Of a DNA stretch of 64,000 bases, positions 17,044-25,079 are shown in pieces. The stretch comes from Bacteroidales bacterium. Its GTDB lineage: Bacteria; Bacteroidota; Bacteroidia; Bacteroidales; UBA932. The stretch spans positions 1 through 64,000 of the forward strand of contig JAGAIM010000001.1 in NCBI GenBank assembly GCA_017626555.1, read 5' to 3'. The notes below the pieces were generated by a model. It was not told the origin of the DNA. It ran no database searches and saw only the letters and a program-made list of their open reading frames with translations. How positions within the stretch are numbered: position 1 is the first letter of the stretch; each line of letters begins with the position of its first letter. A program made the position numbers and the translations under genes.

Positions 17044-17652
17044 TTATAATCTAATTTTTAAAAATGCAAAGTTTCTATTTTCTTTCAGATCCCAATTGAA
17101 AGTATAGGTTTTATCTAATTTAATCGTTTTATTTCTATACTTAATCATCTTCATAGATTGGACACCATTTCCAATATTAATTCCTGATATTGTCTCTGAT
17201 CTGGAATAATTGAGATTGTCGGTAGATATGATTTCATAACAAATAGTATTGTTATCAATTATTGAATACTGTTCTAAATTTTCCAAATCTTTATAGACAG
17301 AGAATCTATTATCAGTCACCGCTTCATTCTCAGTTTTTTTTAGATACTTCAATTCTATATATGCTGTATACTGTAATGTCGATTTTTCATAAAATTGAAG
17401 TTTTATATCACATCGAGCATGCCCTGTCATACTTTTGGTAGTAATATTGACATTTTGAGGAGTTTCGAGTAATATCTCAAATCTATCGTCTTTGGAAAAT
17501 TCGAATTGTTTTCCTATGGTTTTGATAATCAAACCAAGTTGTAATTGCATTGTAGCCGCATTAATAATCGAAATATCACCGTCCCATACTTTATTGCAAA
17601 AAAGTTTATATGAAATATCTATGATTTCAGTAAGTCTAGATAAATATGTCAT
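17044..17652 (-). CDS. Hypothetical protein, possible PD-(D/E)XK nuclease-like fold
   Basis: 202 residues, AT-rich, no signal peptide or membrane segment. A helical N-terminus (SRLTEIIDISYKLFCNKVWDG) is followed by alternating strands. The segment ARCDIKLQFYEK (Asp about residue 82) and then AYIELKYLKK (Glu98-x-Lys100) has the spacing of the D...ExK core of PD-(D/E)XK nucleases, and a helix with ENLEQYSI follows. I do not recognise a named family. It lies 21 bp upstream of the frameshifted lipoprotein gene on the same strand, in a stretch of mobile and decayed genes, so an accessory or defence role is possible but not shown. Confidence 0.6.
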   Translation of the reverse strand: MTYLSRLTEIIDISYKLFCNKVWDGDISIINAATMQLQLGLIIKTIGKQFEFSKDDRFEILLETPQNVNITTKSMTGHARCDIKLQFYEKSTLQYTAYIELKYLKKTENEAVTDNRFSVYKDLENLEQYSIIDNNTICYEIISTDNLNYSRSETISGINIGNGVQSMKMIKYRNKTIKLDKTYTFNWDLKENRNFAFLKIRL

Positions 17653-17693
17653 ACTCTTATATATATTTCTCGCCCCAGAGAAATTAAGGGTTA

Positions 17694-17903
17694 TAAAAAC
17701 AGAAAGCGTGGGACGTATCGCTTATTTCAGCTGATAGGCCCTAGGAACTGCCTTGGAATTGAAATAAGCAACAGCCCACGCTGATATCGGGACCCACGAA
17801 GGGAACAGATACAGGTGAGGAAGTCAGTTTATTCTCATTCCTTATGAATTTCCTAGGTTCATCAGCGAGAATAAAGCCAAACACTTTCCGTGTTAGTCGT
17901 ATG
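17694..17903 (-). ncRNA. Structured noncoding RNA of about 210 nt (6S-like or Bacteroidales-1-like candidate)
   Basis: Minus strand. A TACATTTG box precedes it and a terminator ends it: GCGTGGG/CCCACGC (17706-17712 with 17775-17781) enclosing a 10-bp GCTTATTTCA/TGAAATAAGC stem, followed by TTTCTGTTTTT. The 5' half has TTTATTCTC/GAGAATAAA enclosing ATGAA/TTCAT. The apical loop of the first hairpin holds CCTAGGAA and that of the second TTCCTAGG, which are perfect complements and could form a kissing interaction. There is no credible ORF. Size, promoter and terminator resemble the Bacteroidales-1 motif or a 6S RNA; I cannot tell which from sequence alone. Confidence 0.6.
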
Positions 17904-17908
17904 TGCTA

Positions 17909-17916
17909 CAAATGTA
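17909..17916 (-). promoter_or_regulatory. -7 box TACATTTG for the structured RNA
   Basis: Exact TAnnTTTG on the minus strand, with GTTG (one mismatch to TTTG) 20 bp upstream at 17940-17937. Confidence 0.6.
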
Positions 17917-18037
17917 GCAAATAAAAGACCTAAAAACAACGTAAAAGTTCCTCTTTTGCAGGCCGTTGCTTGCAGATGTCTTTCACGTCGCAAATATATG
18001 CAAAAAGATAACCCCGAAGGATTGTCTTATCTTGTCT

Positions 18038-19042
18038 TTATTTTCCAGAGTTCTGGAGGAGTTTCTGCTTCTTCTCGAAATCTTCTATGAAATGAAGTTC
18101 TACGGGAGAAAGTTCATACATTGTCCGTTGGTGGAATTTTTCATATTCCGTATCTGCCTTCATTCTGGCCACTTCTGATGAAATCTTTCCATTATGTGTA
18201 AGAAGTTCTTTTCCCGACAATTTCAGGAAGTCATCCAGTTTGGCAAGCCAATCCTTCATATACATTGGAGTATGACTCTTGGCTTGAAGTTCTGCAAAAT
18301 CAAGATACAGACTGACTATTCTGTTTAATGTGTCTATTTCGTCTTCTGACAGATAATTTTTTGCATATTCCGCATCATTTCTGGTCGGCAGAATACCAGT
18401 CCACGTTGTCAGTCCCATAAAATCTTTCTGAGCATCAGCTCTTTCGTAGATGATTTCCGCTGCTGTTCGCCCGTGGACGGAATAATGCATCTTGTTCTGA
18501 ACAGTAGCAAAGAACTTCTTCGTTGACTCGGAGCGAGGATCATAATCAATGCTTAATGCATAAATTTCCAGAATCTTACGATAGAATATCTTCTCAGAGG
18601 AACGTATGTCGCGGATTCTTGAGAGCAATTCATCAAAATAATTACCTCCTCCAGCATTCTTCAGGAGGCTGTCGTTCATTGCAAATCCTTTGATCAGATA
18701 TTCCCTTAAAACGGATGTAGCCCACATTCTGAACTGAACTCCTCTGAGAGAATTTACACGATAACCGATGCTGATGATCATATCCAGATTAAAATACTGG
18801 ACATTATATACTTTATTATCAGTAGCAGTTGTTGCAAAAAATGCAACAACTGAATCCGCACTAAGTTCTCCGCTTTCAAGAATATTCTTTATATGTCTTG
18901 AAATGGTTGATTTGTTTCGCTGAAACAGTTCTGCCATCTTATCAATAGTCAGCCACACAGTATCATCGGACAGCACTACCTCTATCACAGTATTGCCGTC
19001 AACGGTCTGATACATCAGAATATCTCCTTTGTTCTCTCCCAT
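18038..19042 (-). CDS. RhuM-family protein
   Basis: 334 residues from ATG 19042 (MGENKGDILMYQTVDGNTVI); the frame is open to 19072, but the TATATTTG box at 19085-19078 favours 19042. Conserved RhuM features: TVWLTIDKMAELFQRNKSTISRHIKN, an HTH-like segment; YFNLDMIISIGYRVNSLRGVQFRMWAT; VQNKMHYSVHGRTAAEIIYERADA; and NRIVSLYLDFAELQA. The family was named after a Salmonella pathogenicity-island gene, is widespread on mobile and accessory islands, and has no settled biochemical activity; distant similarity to phage antirepressor-type N-termini suggests DNA binding. A stand-alone gene at the edge of the accessory region. Confidence 0.88.
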   Translation of the reverse strand: MGENKGDILMYQTVDGNTVIEVVLSDDTVWLTIDKMAELFQRNKSTISRHIKNILESGELSADSVVAFFATTATDNKVYNVQYFNLDMIISIGYRVNSLRGVQFRMWATSVLREYLIKGFAMNDSLLKNAGGGNYFDELLSRIRDIRSSEKIFYRKILEIYALSIDYDPRSESTKKFFATVQNKMHYSVHGRTAAEIIYERADAQKDFMGLTTWTGILPTRNDAEYAKNYLSEDEIDTLNRIVSLYLDFAELQAKSHTPMYMKDWLAKLDDFLKLSGKELLTHNGKISSEVARMKADTEYEKFHQRTMYELSPVELHFIEDFEKKQKLLQNSGK

Positions 19043-19077
19043 AATCGATAGTCGGAAAATATGTTTCCGCACAGTTA

Positions 19078-19085
19078 CAAATATA
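19078..19085 (-). promoter_or_regulatory. -7 box TATATTTG for the RhuM gene
   Basis: Exact TAnnTTTG on the minus strand, 35 bp upstream of ATG 19042. Confidence 0.5.
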
Positions 19086-19086
19086 A

Positions 19087-20289
19087 TTATTTTCCATATT
19101 TCTCATATGGCCTGTATGGCTCTTCCTTGCCGATCAACTCCATATAGAAATTGAATTCTTCGGGAGGAAGGGATGCTTCTGTTATGGACGGGATAGCCTC
19201 GATCTGCCGGAGCGCTTTTTCATAGCAGTCGTTCTGAATCAAGGTGTAGTGTGATATGAATCCGCCTATAAGTGTCTGATCATCAGCGATATCTTGGAAT
19301 GATTTCCATATTACTGTAAGACCTGACATTGTTTTTGAAAGCTCCATATATCCGAATTCCTTGTAAGGTATGTCGGAAAGACGTGTTTCAAGTTCACCGT
19401 ATATACGGAGGATTTCCGTGTCGATGGCGTTGTAAACGGAATCACACATCTCCTGCCTTTCCAGTTCCGCTGATTGGAAATCCTTGAATTTCCGGACTCT
19501 TTCTCCCACTTGCAGGCCTACGACAGCAAGAACGATGATCAAGATGGATACGGCCGAAAAATAAACAGGATAATGTCTTCTGGCAAGAGCGGTACGCACC
19601 TGTTCGACATTGTCATATCTCTTGTTCCTGTCTTCTGATCTGCACTTTCCCGAAATGCGTGAATTCCTTCCGTCAAGAATCTTGTCCAGCAGTATTCCCA
19701 GCGAATAGATGTCGCTTCGCGAATCTGTCTTTTCCTGCCTTAGAAGTTCTGGAGAGGCATATCCGGCAGTAGAGCCCATAGCTTTTGCCATATAATATGC
19801 ATCGTTGTCTGAAAGACCGAAATCAAGCAGTTTCACCGAATTGTCTTTCCTGCTTATGAATATGTTTTCCGGCTTCAGGTCGTTGTGTATGATGCCTTTA
19901 CGGTGCAGATATCCGACAGCGTCCAGAACCTGGTCTGCAATCCTTCTGCGTATCTGCATCGAAGGCTTTTCAGACAGAAAAGCAGAAAGATCACGTCCGT
20001 CCACATATTCCATAACTATGCCCGGACCGACTTCCGTTTCTTCTTCAAATGTAAATACATTGACGATATGAGGATGATCAAGACCTATGGAAATATCATA
20101 TTCCCTCCTGACAAGTGCCCTCATTTTTCCGGAATCATCCTTTGTCGTCTTGAATATGAAATGCTTGCCGGCTTTGCTTATACGGTAAATCCTGCTGATG
20201 GAACTTTCACTCAGCAGAACCGGATTGTGGTATCCATAATTGATAGCAATATCTTCCTTTACAGGAACAAGGCTTGAATTCACGCTCAT
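19087..20289 (-). CDS. Membrane-anchored Hanks-type Ser/Thr protein kinase
   Basis: 400 residues. Kinase motifs are present in order: FIFKTTKD with the ATP lysine (Lys47), MEYVDGRDLSAFL, the catalytic loop IIHNDLKPENIF (Asp137, with HND replacing HRD), LLDFGLSD (Asp156) and ASPELL. A single membrane helix (HYPVYFSAVSILIIVLAVVGLQV, about 245-267) is followed by a helical extracytoplasmic domain of about 130 residues with no PASTA repeats. The missing HRD arginine suggests activation-loop phosphorylation is not required for activity. No partner phosphatase is adjacent. Divergently transcribed from the DNA-binding-like gene at 20361, with -7 boxes five bases apart. Confidence 0.88.
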   Translation of the reverse strand: MSVNSSLVPVKEDIAINYGYHNPVLLSESSISRIYRISKAGKHFIFKTTKDDSGKMRALVRREYDISIGLDHPHIVNVFTFEEETEVGPGIVMEYVDGRDLSAFLSEKPSMQIRRRIADQVLDAVGYLHRKGIIHNDLKPENIFISRKDNSVKLLDFGLSDNDAYYMAKAMGSTAGYASPELLRQEKTDSRSDIYSLGILLDKILDGRNSRISGKCRSEDRNKRYDNVEQVRTALARRHYPVYFSAVSILIIVLAVVGLQVGERVRKFKDFQSAELERQEMCDSVYNAIDTEILRIYGELETRLSDIPYKEFGYMELSKTMSGLTVIWKSFQDIADDQTLIGGFISHYTLIQNDCYEKALRQIEAIPSITEASLPPEEFNFYMELIGKEEPYRPYEKYGK

Positions 20290-20332
20290 ATCTTGTCTTT
20301 TTTTGTCTTATGAGCCAAGACTGTTGCAGCCT

Positions 20333-20340
20333 CAAATATA
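20333..20340 (-). promoter_or_regulatory. -7 box TATATTTG for the kinase gene
   Basis: Exact TAnnTTTG on the minus strand, 43 bp upstream of the kinase start; five bases from the oppositely directed box at 20346. Confidence 0.5.
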
Positions 20341-20345
20341 ATGAT

Positions 20346-20353
20346 TATTTTTG
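20346..20353 (+). promoter_or_regulatory. -7 box TATTTTTG for the divergent gene
   Basis: Exact TAnnTTTG, seven bases before ATG 20361, implying a very short 5' leader. Confidence 0.5.
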
Positions 20354-20360
20354 TCAGGTA

Positions 20361-20942
20361 ATGAATATAAAATCAGATATCCCTCAAATAGAACTGCTTC
20401 GGCAGCGTATCGAAAAGTCTATCGACTTTCCTTTGAGTACACATAGTGACTTCCTCCGTCTTTCGGCAGGAATCGAATACACATTGCGAGAACATATGTC
20501 CGAAAGTACATTGGAAAGGCTTTGGGGCTATTCTACGAGGCATTATGAGACCGTGTCTATGAGGACTCTCAATGTTCTTTGCCGTTTCATCGGCTTTCAT
20601 TGTTGGAATGATTTCTGTGAGTCAACGTGCAGTCCTCATAAGGAATCGGAATTGTTCGCAGGGGAGACAATCAATACATTCGATCTGGAAACAGGAACCA
20701 GAATAAGGTTTTCCTGGCCTCCTGACCGTACCTGTGTTGTCCGATATCTGGGGAATAACCGTTTCATAGCAGAGGCTACAGAAAACTCTACGATGAAAAC
20801 TGGAGACACTTTTTCGTGTCTCCAGTTTCAAAAGGGCAGAGAACTGCACCTTGACTGTTTTTGTAAAGCCGGTTCTGAGGAAAAGTACAGATACGTGGTC
20901 GGAATAGATACCGGGCTTACTTGCTTGGAGATTATTGAGTAA
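20361..20942 (+). CDS. Bacteroidetes DNA-binding-like protein with C-terminal beta domain
   Basis: 193 residues from ATG 20361; the frame is open from 20274 but the promoter box at 20346 excludes that part. The N-terminal 85 residues carry a motif common in Bacteroidales hypothetical proteins, here SESTLERLWGYSTRHYETVS and RTLNVLCRFIGFHCWNDFC, which resembles a helix-turn-helix followed by a W-x-D-F-C end. The remainder (GTRIRFSWPPDRTCVVRYLG to VVGIDTGLTCLEII) is predicted to be a small beta barrel. I infer a regulator that may bind DNA and a ligand or peptide; no named family. Divergence from the kinase suggests a functional link, for example as its substrate or its regulator. Confidence 0.65.
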   Translation: MNIKSDIPQIELLRQRIEKSIDFPLSTHSDFLRLSAGIEYTLREHMSESTLERLWGYSTRHYETVSMRTLNVLCRFIGFHCWNDFCESTCSPHKESELFAGETINTFDLETGTRIRFSWPPDRTCVVRYLGNNRFIAEATENSTMKTGDTFSCLQFQKGRELHLDCFCKAGSEEKYRYVVGIDTGLTCLEIIE

Positions 20943-21000
20943 GACACTAGCAATCAATTTATTTAACGACCCACGGCATCCAAACTTGTCAACAAATATA

Positions 21001-21042
21001 CAGTTTTACTATGAAACTTAGCACAGAAAAATTAAAACTGTT
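21001..21042. terminator. Weak inverted repeat between convergent genes
   Basis: ACAGTTTTA at 21001-21009 pairs with TAAAACTGT at 21034-21042; AT-rich arms with T-rich flanks. A possible bidirectional terminator for the genes at 20361 and 21048. Confidence 0.4.
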
Positions 21043-21047
21043 TCTTA

Positions 21048-21254
21048 TCATTCTTCACGATATTCCAGAATATCGCCCGGTTGGCAGTCCAGTGCCTGGC
21101 AAAGGGCTGTCAGAGTTCTGAATCTGATGGCCTTGGCCTTGCCGGTCTTGAGGATAGAGAGATTGGTGGCTGAGAGACCTATCTTTTCGGCAAGTTCGCC
21201 CGAAGACATTTTTCTTCGGGCAAGCATTACATCTATGTTTACAATGATAGGCAT
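21048..21254 (-). CDS. Small XRE-family helix-turn-helix regulator
   Basis: 68 residues, essentially one Cro/C1-type domain: MLARRKMSSGELAEKIGLSA, TNLSILKTGKAKAIRFRTLT, ALCQALDCQPGDILEYRE. This is the YozG-like class, which usually acts as a DNA-binding repressor or activator. Its ATG shares one base with the flotillin stop (TAATG), so translation is coupled and it belongs to the NfeD-flotillin operon. It may autoregulate that operon or act elsewhere; nothing in the sequence shows the target. Confidence 0.88.
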   Translation of the reverse strand: MPIIVNIDVMLARRKMSSGELAEKIGLSATNLSILKTGKAKAIRFRTLTALCQALDCQPGDILEYREE

Positions 21255-22672
21255 TACTCTTCAATTGTCTGTTCCTCAGCAGTCTTTTCCTGACCTTTGA
21301 GATATGAAGGAAGGCTCATTCCGGCCATATTGAAGAGTTCTTCAAGCGGCGGAACCGACTTCATCATACCTGAGATGAAGTTTGATGTGGCGGTCTTTCC
21401 GTCAGTACCCTGACCGTTTCCGTCCCATACAGTCACCTTGTCGATCTTAATGCCCTTCACAGCCTCAACCTGGGTCTTCACAAGTTCAGGGAGTTTGTCA
21501 GCAATGAGCATAAGTACTGCCTTCTGAGGGTCACCTGCAGCGGCATTTACCAGTTGCTGGAATCCTTCAGCCTGCTTTGTGAGGACTTCCAATACACCTC
21601 GTGCCTGAGCGTCCATCTTTGCATAAATGGCATCTGCCTCTCCCTTTGCAAGTCTGCGGATCTTCTCGGCCTCAGCCTCAGCCTCGATGATGGCCTTTTC
21701 CTTTTCTATCTGAGCAGGAACGACCACATTTGCCTGCTGTGTAGCCTTCTCTCTTTCTGCACGGGCAAGTTCGGCATCACGCTCCGATTTATATGCCTCC
21801 TCGAGGGCGAGAGCGGCCTGCACCTTCTCAGCAGCAATTGCCACTCTTGATGCTTCAGCCTCTTTTTCGCGTCTTTTCGCATCTGATGCAGCAATGGCTA
21901 TCTTGGAGTTGTTCTCTCCCTCTACGGCCTTTGCATTAGCGTCTGCGGTGCTGATACGGGTATCTCTGAGAGTCTCTGCAATGCGGATATCCTTATCTCT
22001 GTCGGCCTCAGCCTTACCGATTTCACCGAAACGGTTCTGTTCTGCAACGCTCTTCTTTGCATCGTTGATTGCCTTTGCGGCAGCCTCCTTACCGAGAGCC
22101 TCGATATAGCCGGATTCGTCGCGGATATCGGTCACGTTCACGTTTATGAGTTTCAGACCGATCTTTCTAAGTTCGGCTTCCACGTTCATACTCACGTTAG
22201 CGAGGAATTTGTCACGGTCGGAGTTGATCTCCTCAATATCCATAGTAGCGATGACCAGACGAAGTTGTCCGAAAAGGATATCGGTCGCGATGTTCTGGAT
22301 ATTCTCGATAGTGAGTCCGAGGAGTCGCTCAGCAGCGTTGGTCATATTCTCCGGTTCAGTGGAGATACCCACTGTGAATCGGCAAGGGACATCAACGCGG
22401 ATATTCTGCTTACTGAGGGCATTTGTGAGGTTGCATTCGATGGAGATAGGCTTAAGGTCGAGGAAAGCATAACTCTGGAATACAGGCCAGATGAAGGCCG
22501 CTCCACCGTGGATGCATCGTGCGGATGATACTCCTCCCGCCTTGTTCTTACCTGTCTTACCGTAAATAACGAGGATCTTGTCGGAAGGACAGCGCTTATA
22601 GCGCCTGAGGATGGCCGCAAGTGTAACAACGAACACTACTACGGCGATCACGATAATGTAGATAGGTTGCAT
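21254..22672 (-). CDS. Flotillin-type SPFH-domain membrane protein
   Basis: 472 residues. An N-terminal membrane helix (IIVIAVVVFVVTLAAIL, about 5-21) precedes the SPFH/band 7 domain (about 30-230), then a long Ala/Glu/Lys-rich coiled-coil segment (about 200-390) typical of FloT/YuaG-like flotillins, and a C-terminal tail with VEAVKGIKIDKVTVWDGNGQ. Flotillins form oligomeric scaffolds in membrane microdomains. It is preceded six bases upstream by an NfeD-like membrane protein, its usual partner, and followed by an overlapping XRE gene. A second, shorter flotillin (FloA type) with its own NfeD lies at 35432-36867. Confidence 0.92.
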   Translation of the reverse strand: MQPIYIIVIAVVVFVVTLAAILRRYKRCPSDKILVIYGKTGKNKAGGVSSARCIHGGAAFIWPVFQSYAFLDLKPISIECNLTNALSKQNIRVDVPCRFTVGISTEPENMTNAAERLLGLTIENIQNIATDILFGQLRLVIATMDIEEINSDRDKFLANVSMNVEAELRKIGLKLINVNVTDIRDESGYIEALGKEAAAKAINDAKKSVAEQNRFGEIGKAEADRDKDIRIAETLRDTRISTADANAKAVEGENNSKIAIAASDAKRREKEAEASRVAIAAEKVQAALALEEAYKSERDAELARAEREKATQQANVVVPAQIEKEKAIIEAEAEAEKIRRLAKGEADAIYAKMDAQARGVLEVLTKQAEGFQQLVNAAAGDPQKAVLMLIADKLPELVKTQVEAVKGIKIDKVTVWDGNGQGTDGKTATSNFISGMMKSVPPLEELFNMAGMSLPSYLKGQEKTAEEQTIEE

Positions 22673-22678
22673 AGTTCG

Positions 22679-23275
22679 TTAGATTATAAGTGAATTTATT
22701 TCTTCCACGAGAAGTGTATTGGTGTCGAGAACCTCTGTGACCTTGATAGATGCACCTGTCTTGAGGTCATCCTCAGAGTCGGTAAGGGCATCATACTCCC
22801 TGACGGAATTGTTTATGTTGATCTGTACTTTGCCAGTGCCTTTTCTTTCAGCCGGAACAGTCAGATATACCTTTCCGCTGCATCCTATTGCCGATTTATA
22901 TACGTCGATATTGCCGCTCTGCTGCATTTTGCTGAGTCCTTTGAACATCATCATAACAGCGAAAACCAGCAAGGCTCCTACAGCAAAGGCAATGATCATC
23001 AGAAGTGCCTTGGACGCGATCTGTTCCTGCAGGAGGATTGCAGTCCAACTCATTCCGAGCAGGAAATTCACGAGATTGCGGAATGTGTAAAGATTCATTG
23101 AAGGATCACCCTCGAAACCGCCGTCCGGCATATCGAAGTCAGCATCCATATCCATTTCTACATCTGCTCCGATGAAAGTGAGCACCGTTTCAATGATGAA
23201 GATAAGCGAAGAGGCTATGGCTATGCACCAAAGTATCTTCATAAAAAGGTCAAGTGAGGTCCACCATTCAGTCAT
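22679..23275 (-). CDS. NfeD-family membrane protein, flotillin partner
   Basis: 198 residues. Membrane helices at about 10-36, 68-85 and 88-112, with an acidic stretch (VEMDMDADFDMPDGGFEGDP) between the first two, then a C-terminal OB-fold-like domain (AIGCSGKVYLTVPAERKGTG to ASIKVTEVLDTNTLLVEEI). This is the YqiJ/YuaF type of short NfeD protein, without a ClpP-like protease domain, that accompanies flotillins and is thought to modulate their assembly. First gene of the NfeD-flotillin-XRE operon; six bases before the flotillin start. Confidence 0.85.
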   Translation of the reverse strand: MTEWWTSLDLFMKILWCIAIASSLIFIIETVLTFIGADVEMDMDADFDMPDGGFEGDPSMNLYTFRNLVNFLLGMSWTAILLQEQIASKALLMIIAFAVGALLVFAVMMMFKGLSKMQQSGNIDVYKSAIGCSGKVYLTVPAERKGTGKVQININNSVREYDALTDSEDDLKTGASIKVTEVLDTNTLLVEEINSLII

Positions 23276-23363
23276 AATATAGTCCGTTTAATTGATTATG
23301 TTGCGAAAGTAGTAAAATATTTTACGAAAAACAATAAAAATATTACAAAAGTCGAAAATATTT

Positions 23364-23987
23364 TTATTTCTGCAACTCAAGACCTATCTTCATTCCGTCA
23401 TATTGACCTGCAAGTGTGCCCAGTGTCTTAAGAGTAGTGTTGCTGCTTGCTGCAGTGAGTTTCCCTATCAGGTCGAGAAGTTTGTCGGCCTTGAAAAGAA
23501 GTTCGAAAGTGCTGGCATTGATCTGGGCTGTTGCCACGATACCTGTGGAATTGAGGCTCTTGCCGTATTTGAGATTGAGGGTCTTTCCGTCTTCGGACAG
23601 GGTGTATGTGCCGTTGAAGTTCTTTCCTTTGACTGTGGTGAAGAAGGTGTTGTCCTCATTGAATGTGAAACTGAAAGTACCTGTCTTAAGCCCTGCTTTT
23701 TCGAGATATTCGTCCAGTTTCTTCTCTATCTGAGTGGCTGCAACTCCAGCCGCTGCAGTCTTCATAATGTCTTCGCTTTCCAGTTTCACAGCCGACCCTG
23801 TGTAGTTCCAGGTGCCCTTGATGTCTCCTTTTGAAAGATTTACACCAGTAACCTTTTCCACAATGTCAGAAACAGTGGAATTGTTGGCGGCTTTTCCAAG
23901 GATATCCTTCAGAGACTGTGCTGATGCTATATTGCCTGCAAGGAAAAGTGCGGAGGCAATGATGATTGAATTTAGTATTGTTTTCAT
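23364..23987 (-). CDS. DUF4923-family exported protein
   Basis: 207 residues with a cleavable signal peptide (MKTILNSIIIASALFLAGNIASAQ). The mature part starts SLKDILGKAANNSTVSDIVEKV and contains GTWNYTGSAVKLESED and a lipocalin-like set of strands (FSFTFNEDNTFFTTVKGKNF, GTYTLSEDGKTLNLKYG). This architecture is the Bacteroidetes DUF4923 family of unknown function, exported to the periplasm or outer membrane. It starts 12 bp after the ThiL-like gene on the same strand and is probably cotranscribed with it. Confidence 0.82.
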   Translation of the reverse strand: MKTILNSIIIASALFLAGNIASAQSLKDILGKAANNSTVSDIVEKVTGVNLSKGDIKGTWNYTGSAVKLESEDIMKTAAAGVAATQIEKKLDEYLEKAGLKTGTFSFTFNEDNTFFTTVKGKNFNGTYTLSEDGKTLNLKYGKSLNSTGIVATAQINASTFELLFKADKLLDLIGKLTAASSNTTLKTLGTLAGQYDGMKIGLELQK

Positions 23988-23999
23988 AGTATCTTATAA

Positions 24000-25010
24000 T
24001 TATTCGTTTTTCCATCCTTGAGCCTTCAAAGGAAGTTCTACTCCGTCAGGAGTCACTGCGACAGCACCTACTTCAGGCTTTGCAAGATGACCGATGATGT
24101 CGAATGTCTGGAAATCGTGACGGAATTTCTCGTGTTTGCCGATAGGAATTGTAAAGAGAAGACGATAATCCTCTCCGCCGTTAAGGGCTGCCGAAACAGG
24201 ATCGATATTAAGTTCTTTTCCAAGTTCGAAGGTCTTTCCTGCAAACGGTAGTTTGTCTATATATATCTTGGCACCAAGACCGCTGTCTCTAACCAGCCTT
24301 TTTACGGCATCGGCCAATCCACGGGTGACGAGGTAGCCGTATGAAGGCATAATCTCAGTATCTTCCAACTGATTGATTATCTGAGGATTGATCTGTGGCT
24401 TCAAATATGCACCGATCAGATTCTTGTATTCATCCAATTTAGGCTGGGCGTTGGCGTCGCCGCTTTTTTCGAATGCTCTCTTCTCTCTTTCCAACACCTG
24501 GAATCCCATATATGCCGCACCGATATTGCTTGAAATGCATATCAGGTCCATACTTTTGGCTGCAGGCCTTCTCTTTGCCATCAGATGAGTAGTCTCTCCG
24601 GTTGATGATACACTGATAGCAAGGCCGTTAGGAGAAGGAACAAGATCGAGTGTAACCTGGATGTAACCGTGCTCTTTCGCTGCAGCAACAATTCCTTCCC
24701 ACACTTCCTTTATATGCTTGAAATCAAGTTTGGAGGATATTCCCAGGCGTATATCCATCGTACGTGGATGTGACATTTCGGCATAAAGTTCACCTGTCAC
24801 AGCGGTGACGCATTTATATCCAAGATGTTTCAAGGGGAAATATGTAAGGTCGAAGTCAATTCCTTCAAGGAATGTGCGCGCGTGCGAACCGATATAACTT
24901 TTGCCAGATGTTTCGAACCAGTTGCTCTGGAAAGGCTTGTAAGGGGTTCCTTCGAATAACTTTGCGATTGCCTCGACTCTGCCGAGGTCTGAGAATCTTT
25001 CTTCTGCCAT
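24000..25010 (-). CDS. ThiL-like AIR-synthase-fold protein with degenerate active site
   Basis: 336 residues from ATG 25010; the frame is open to 25031, but the minus-strand TATTTTTG box at 25036-25029 favours 25010. Overall alignment is to thiamine-monophosphate kinase of Bacteroidales: LGRVEAIAKLF, GIDFDLTYFPLKHLGYKCV, and a C-terminal NGGEDYRLLFTIP that keeps the GGEDY motif. The catalytic and metal/ATP motifs are lost: GDDAAV is replaced by IGSHARTF, the S-D-(I/L)-A-M motif by TGELYAEM, GGDT by TLDLVPSP and DLSDGL by TRGLADAV. It may be a repurposed, non-kinase paralogue or an annotation trap; no thiamine genes are nearby. Confidence 0.75.
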   Translation of the reverse strand: MAEERFSDLGRVEAIAKLFEGTPYKPFQSNWFETSGKSYIGSHARTFLEGIDFDLTYFPLKHLGYKCVTAVTGELYAEMSHPRTMDIRLGISSKLDFKHIKEVWEGIVAAAKEHGYIQVTLDLVPSPNGLAISVSSTGETTHLMAKRRPAAKSMDLICISSNIGAAYMGFQVLEREKRAFEKSGDANAQPKLDEYKNLIGAYLKPQINPQIINQLEDTEIMPSYGYLVTRGLADAVKRLVRDSGLGAKIYIDKLPFAGKTFELGKELNIDPVSAALNGGEDYRLLFTIPIGKHEKFRHDFQTFDIIGHLAKPEVGAVAVTPDGVELPLKAQGWKNE

Positions 25011-25028
25011 AGTTGAATCGTATTTATG

Positions 25029-25056
25029 CAAAAATACAATAAATTGACTAATTTTG
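25029..25056. promoter_or_regulatory. Divergent -7 boxes (TATTTTTG minus, TAATTTTG plus)
   Basis: 25029-25036 directs the ThiL-like gene on the minus strand and 25049-25056 directs the phosphatase-fold gene on the plus strand. The boxes are 12 bases apart, so the two promoters overlap. Confidence 0.5.
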
Positions 25057-25079
25057 TGCAGATATTCAGAAAACGGATT

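Noticed and set aside
17941..18000. Second minus-strand -7 box TATATTTG at 17998-17991 as a separate gene start
   Set aside because: No ORF or structured transcript is visible between it and the ncRNA promoter; it may only be a secondary promoter of the RNA.
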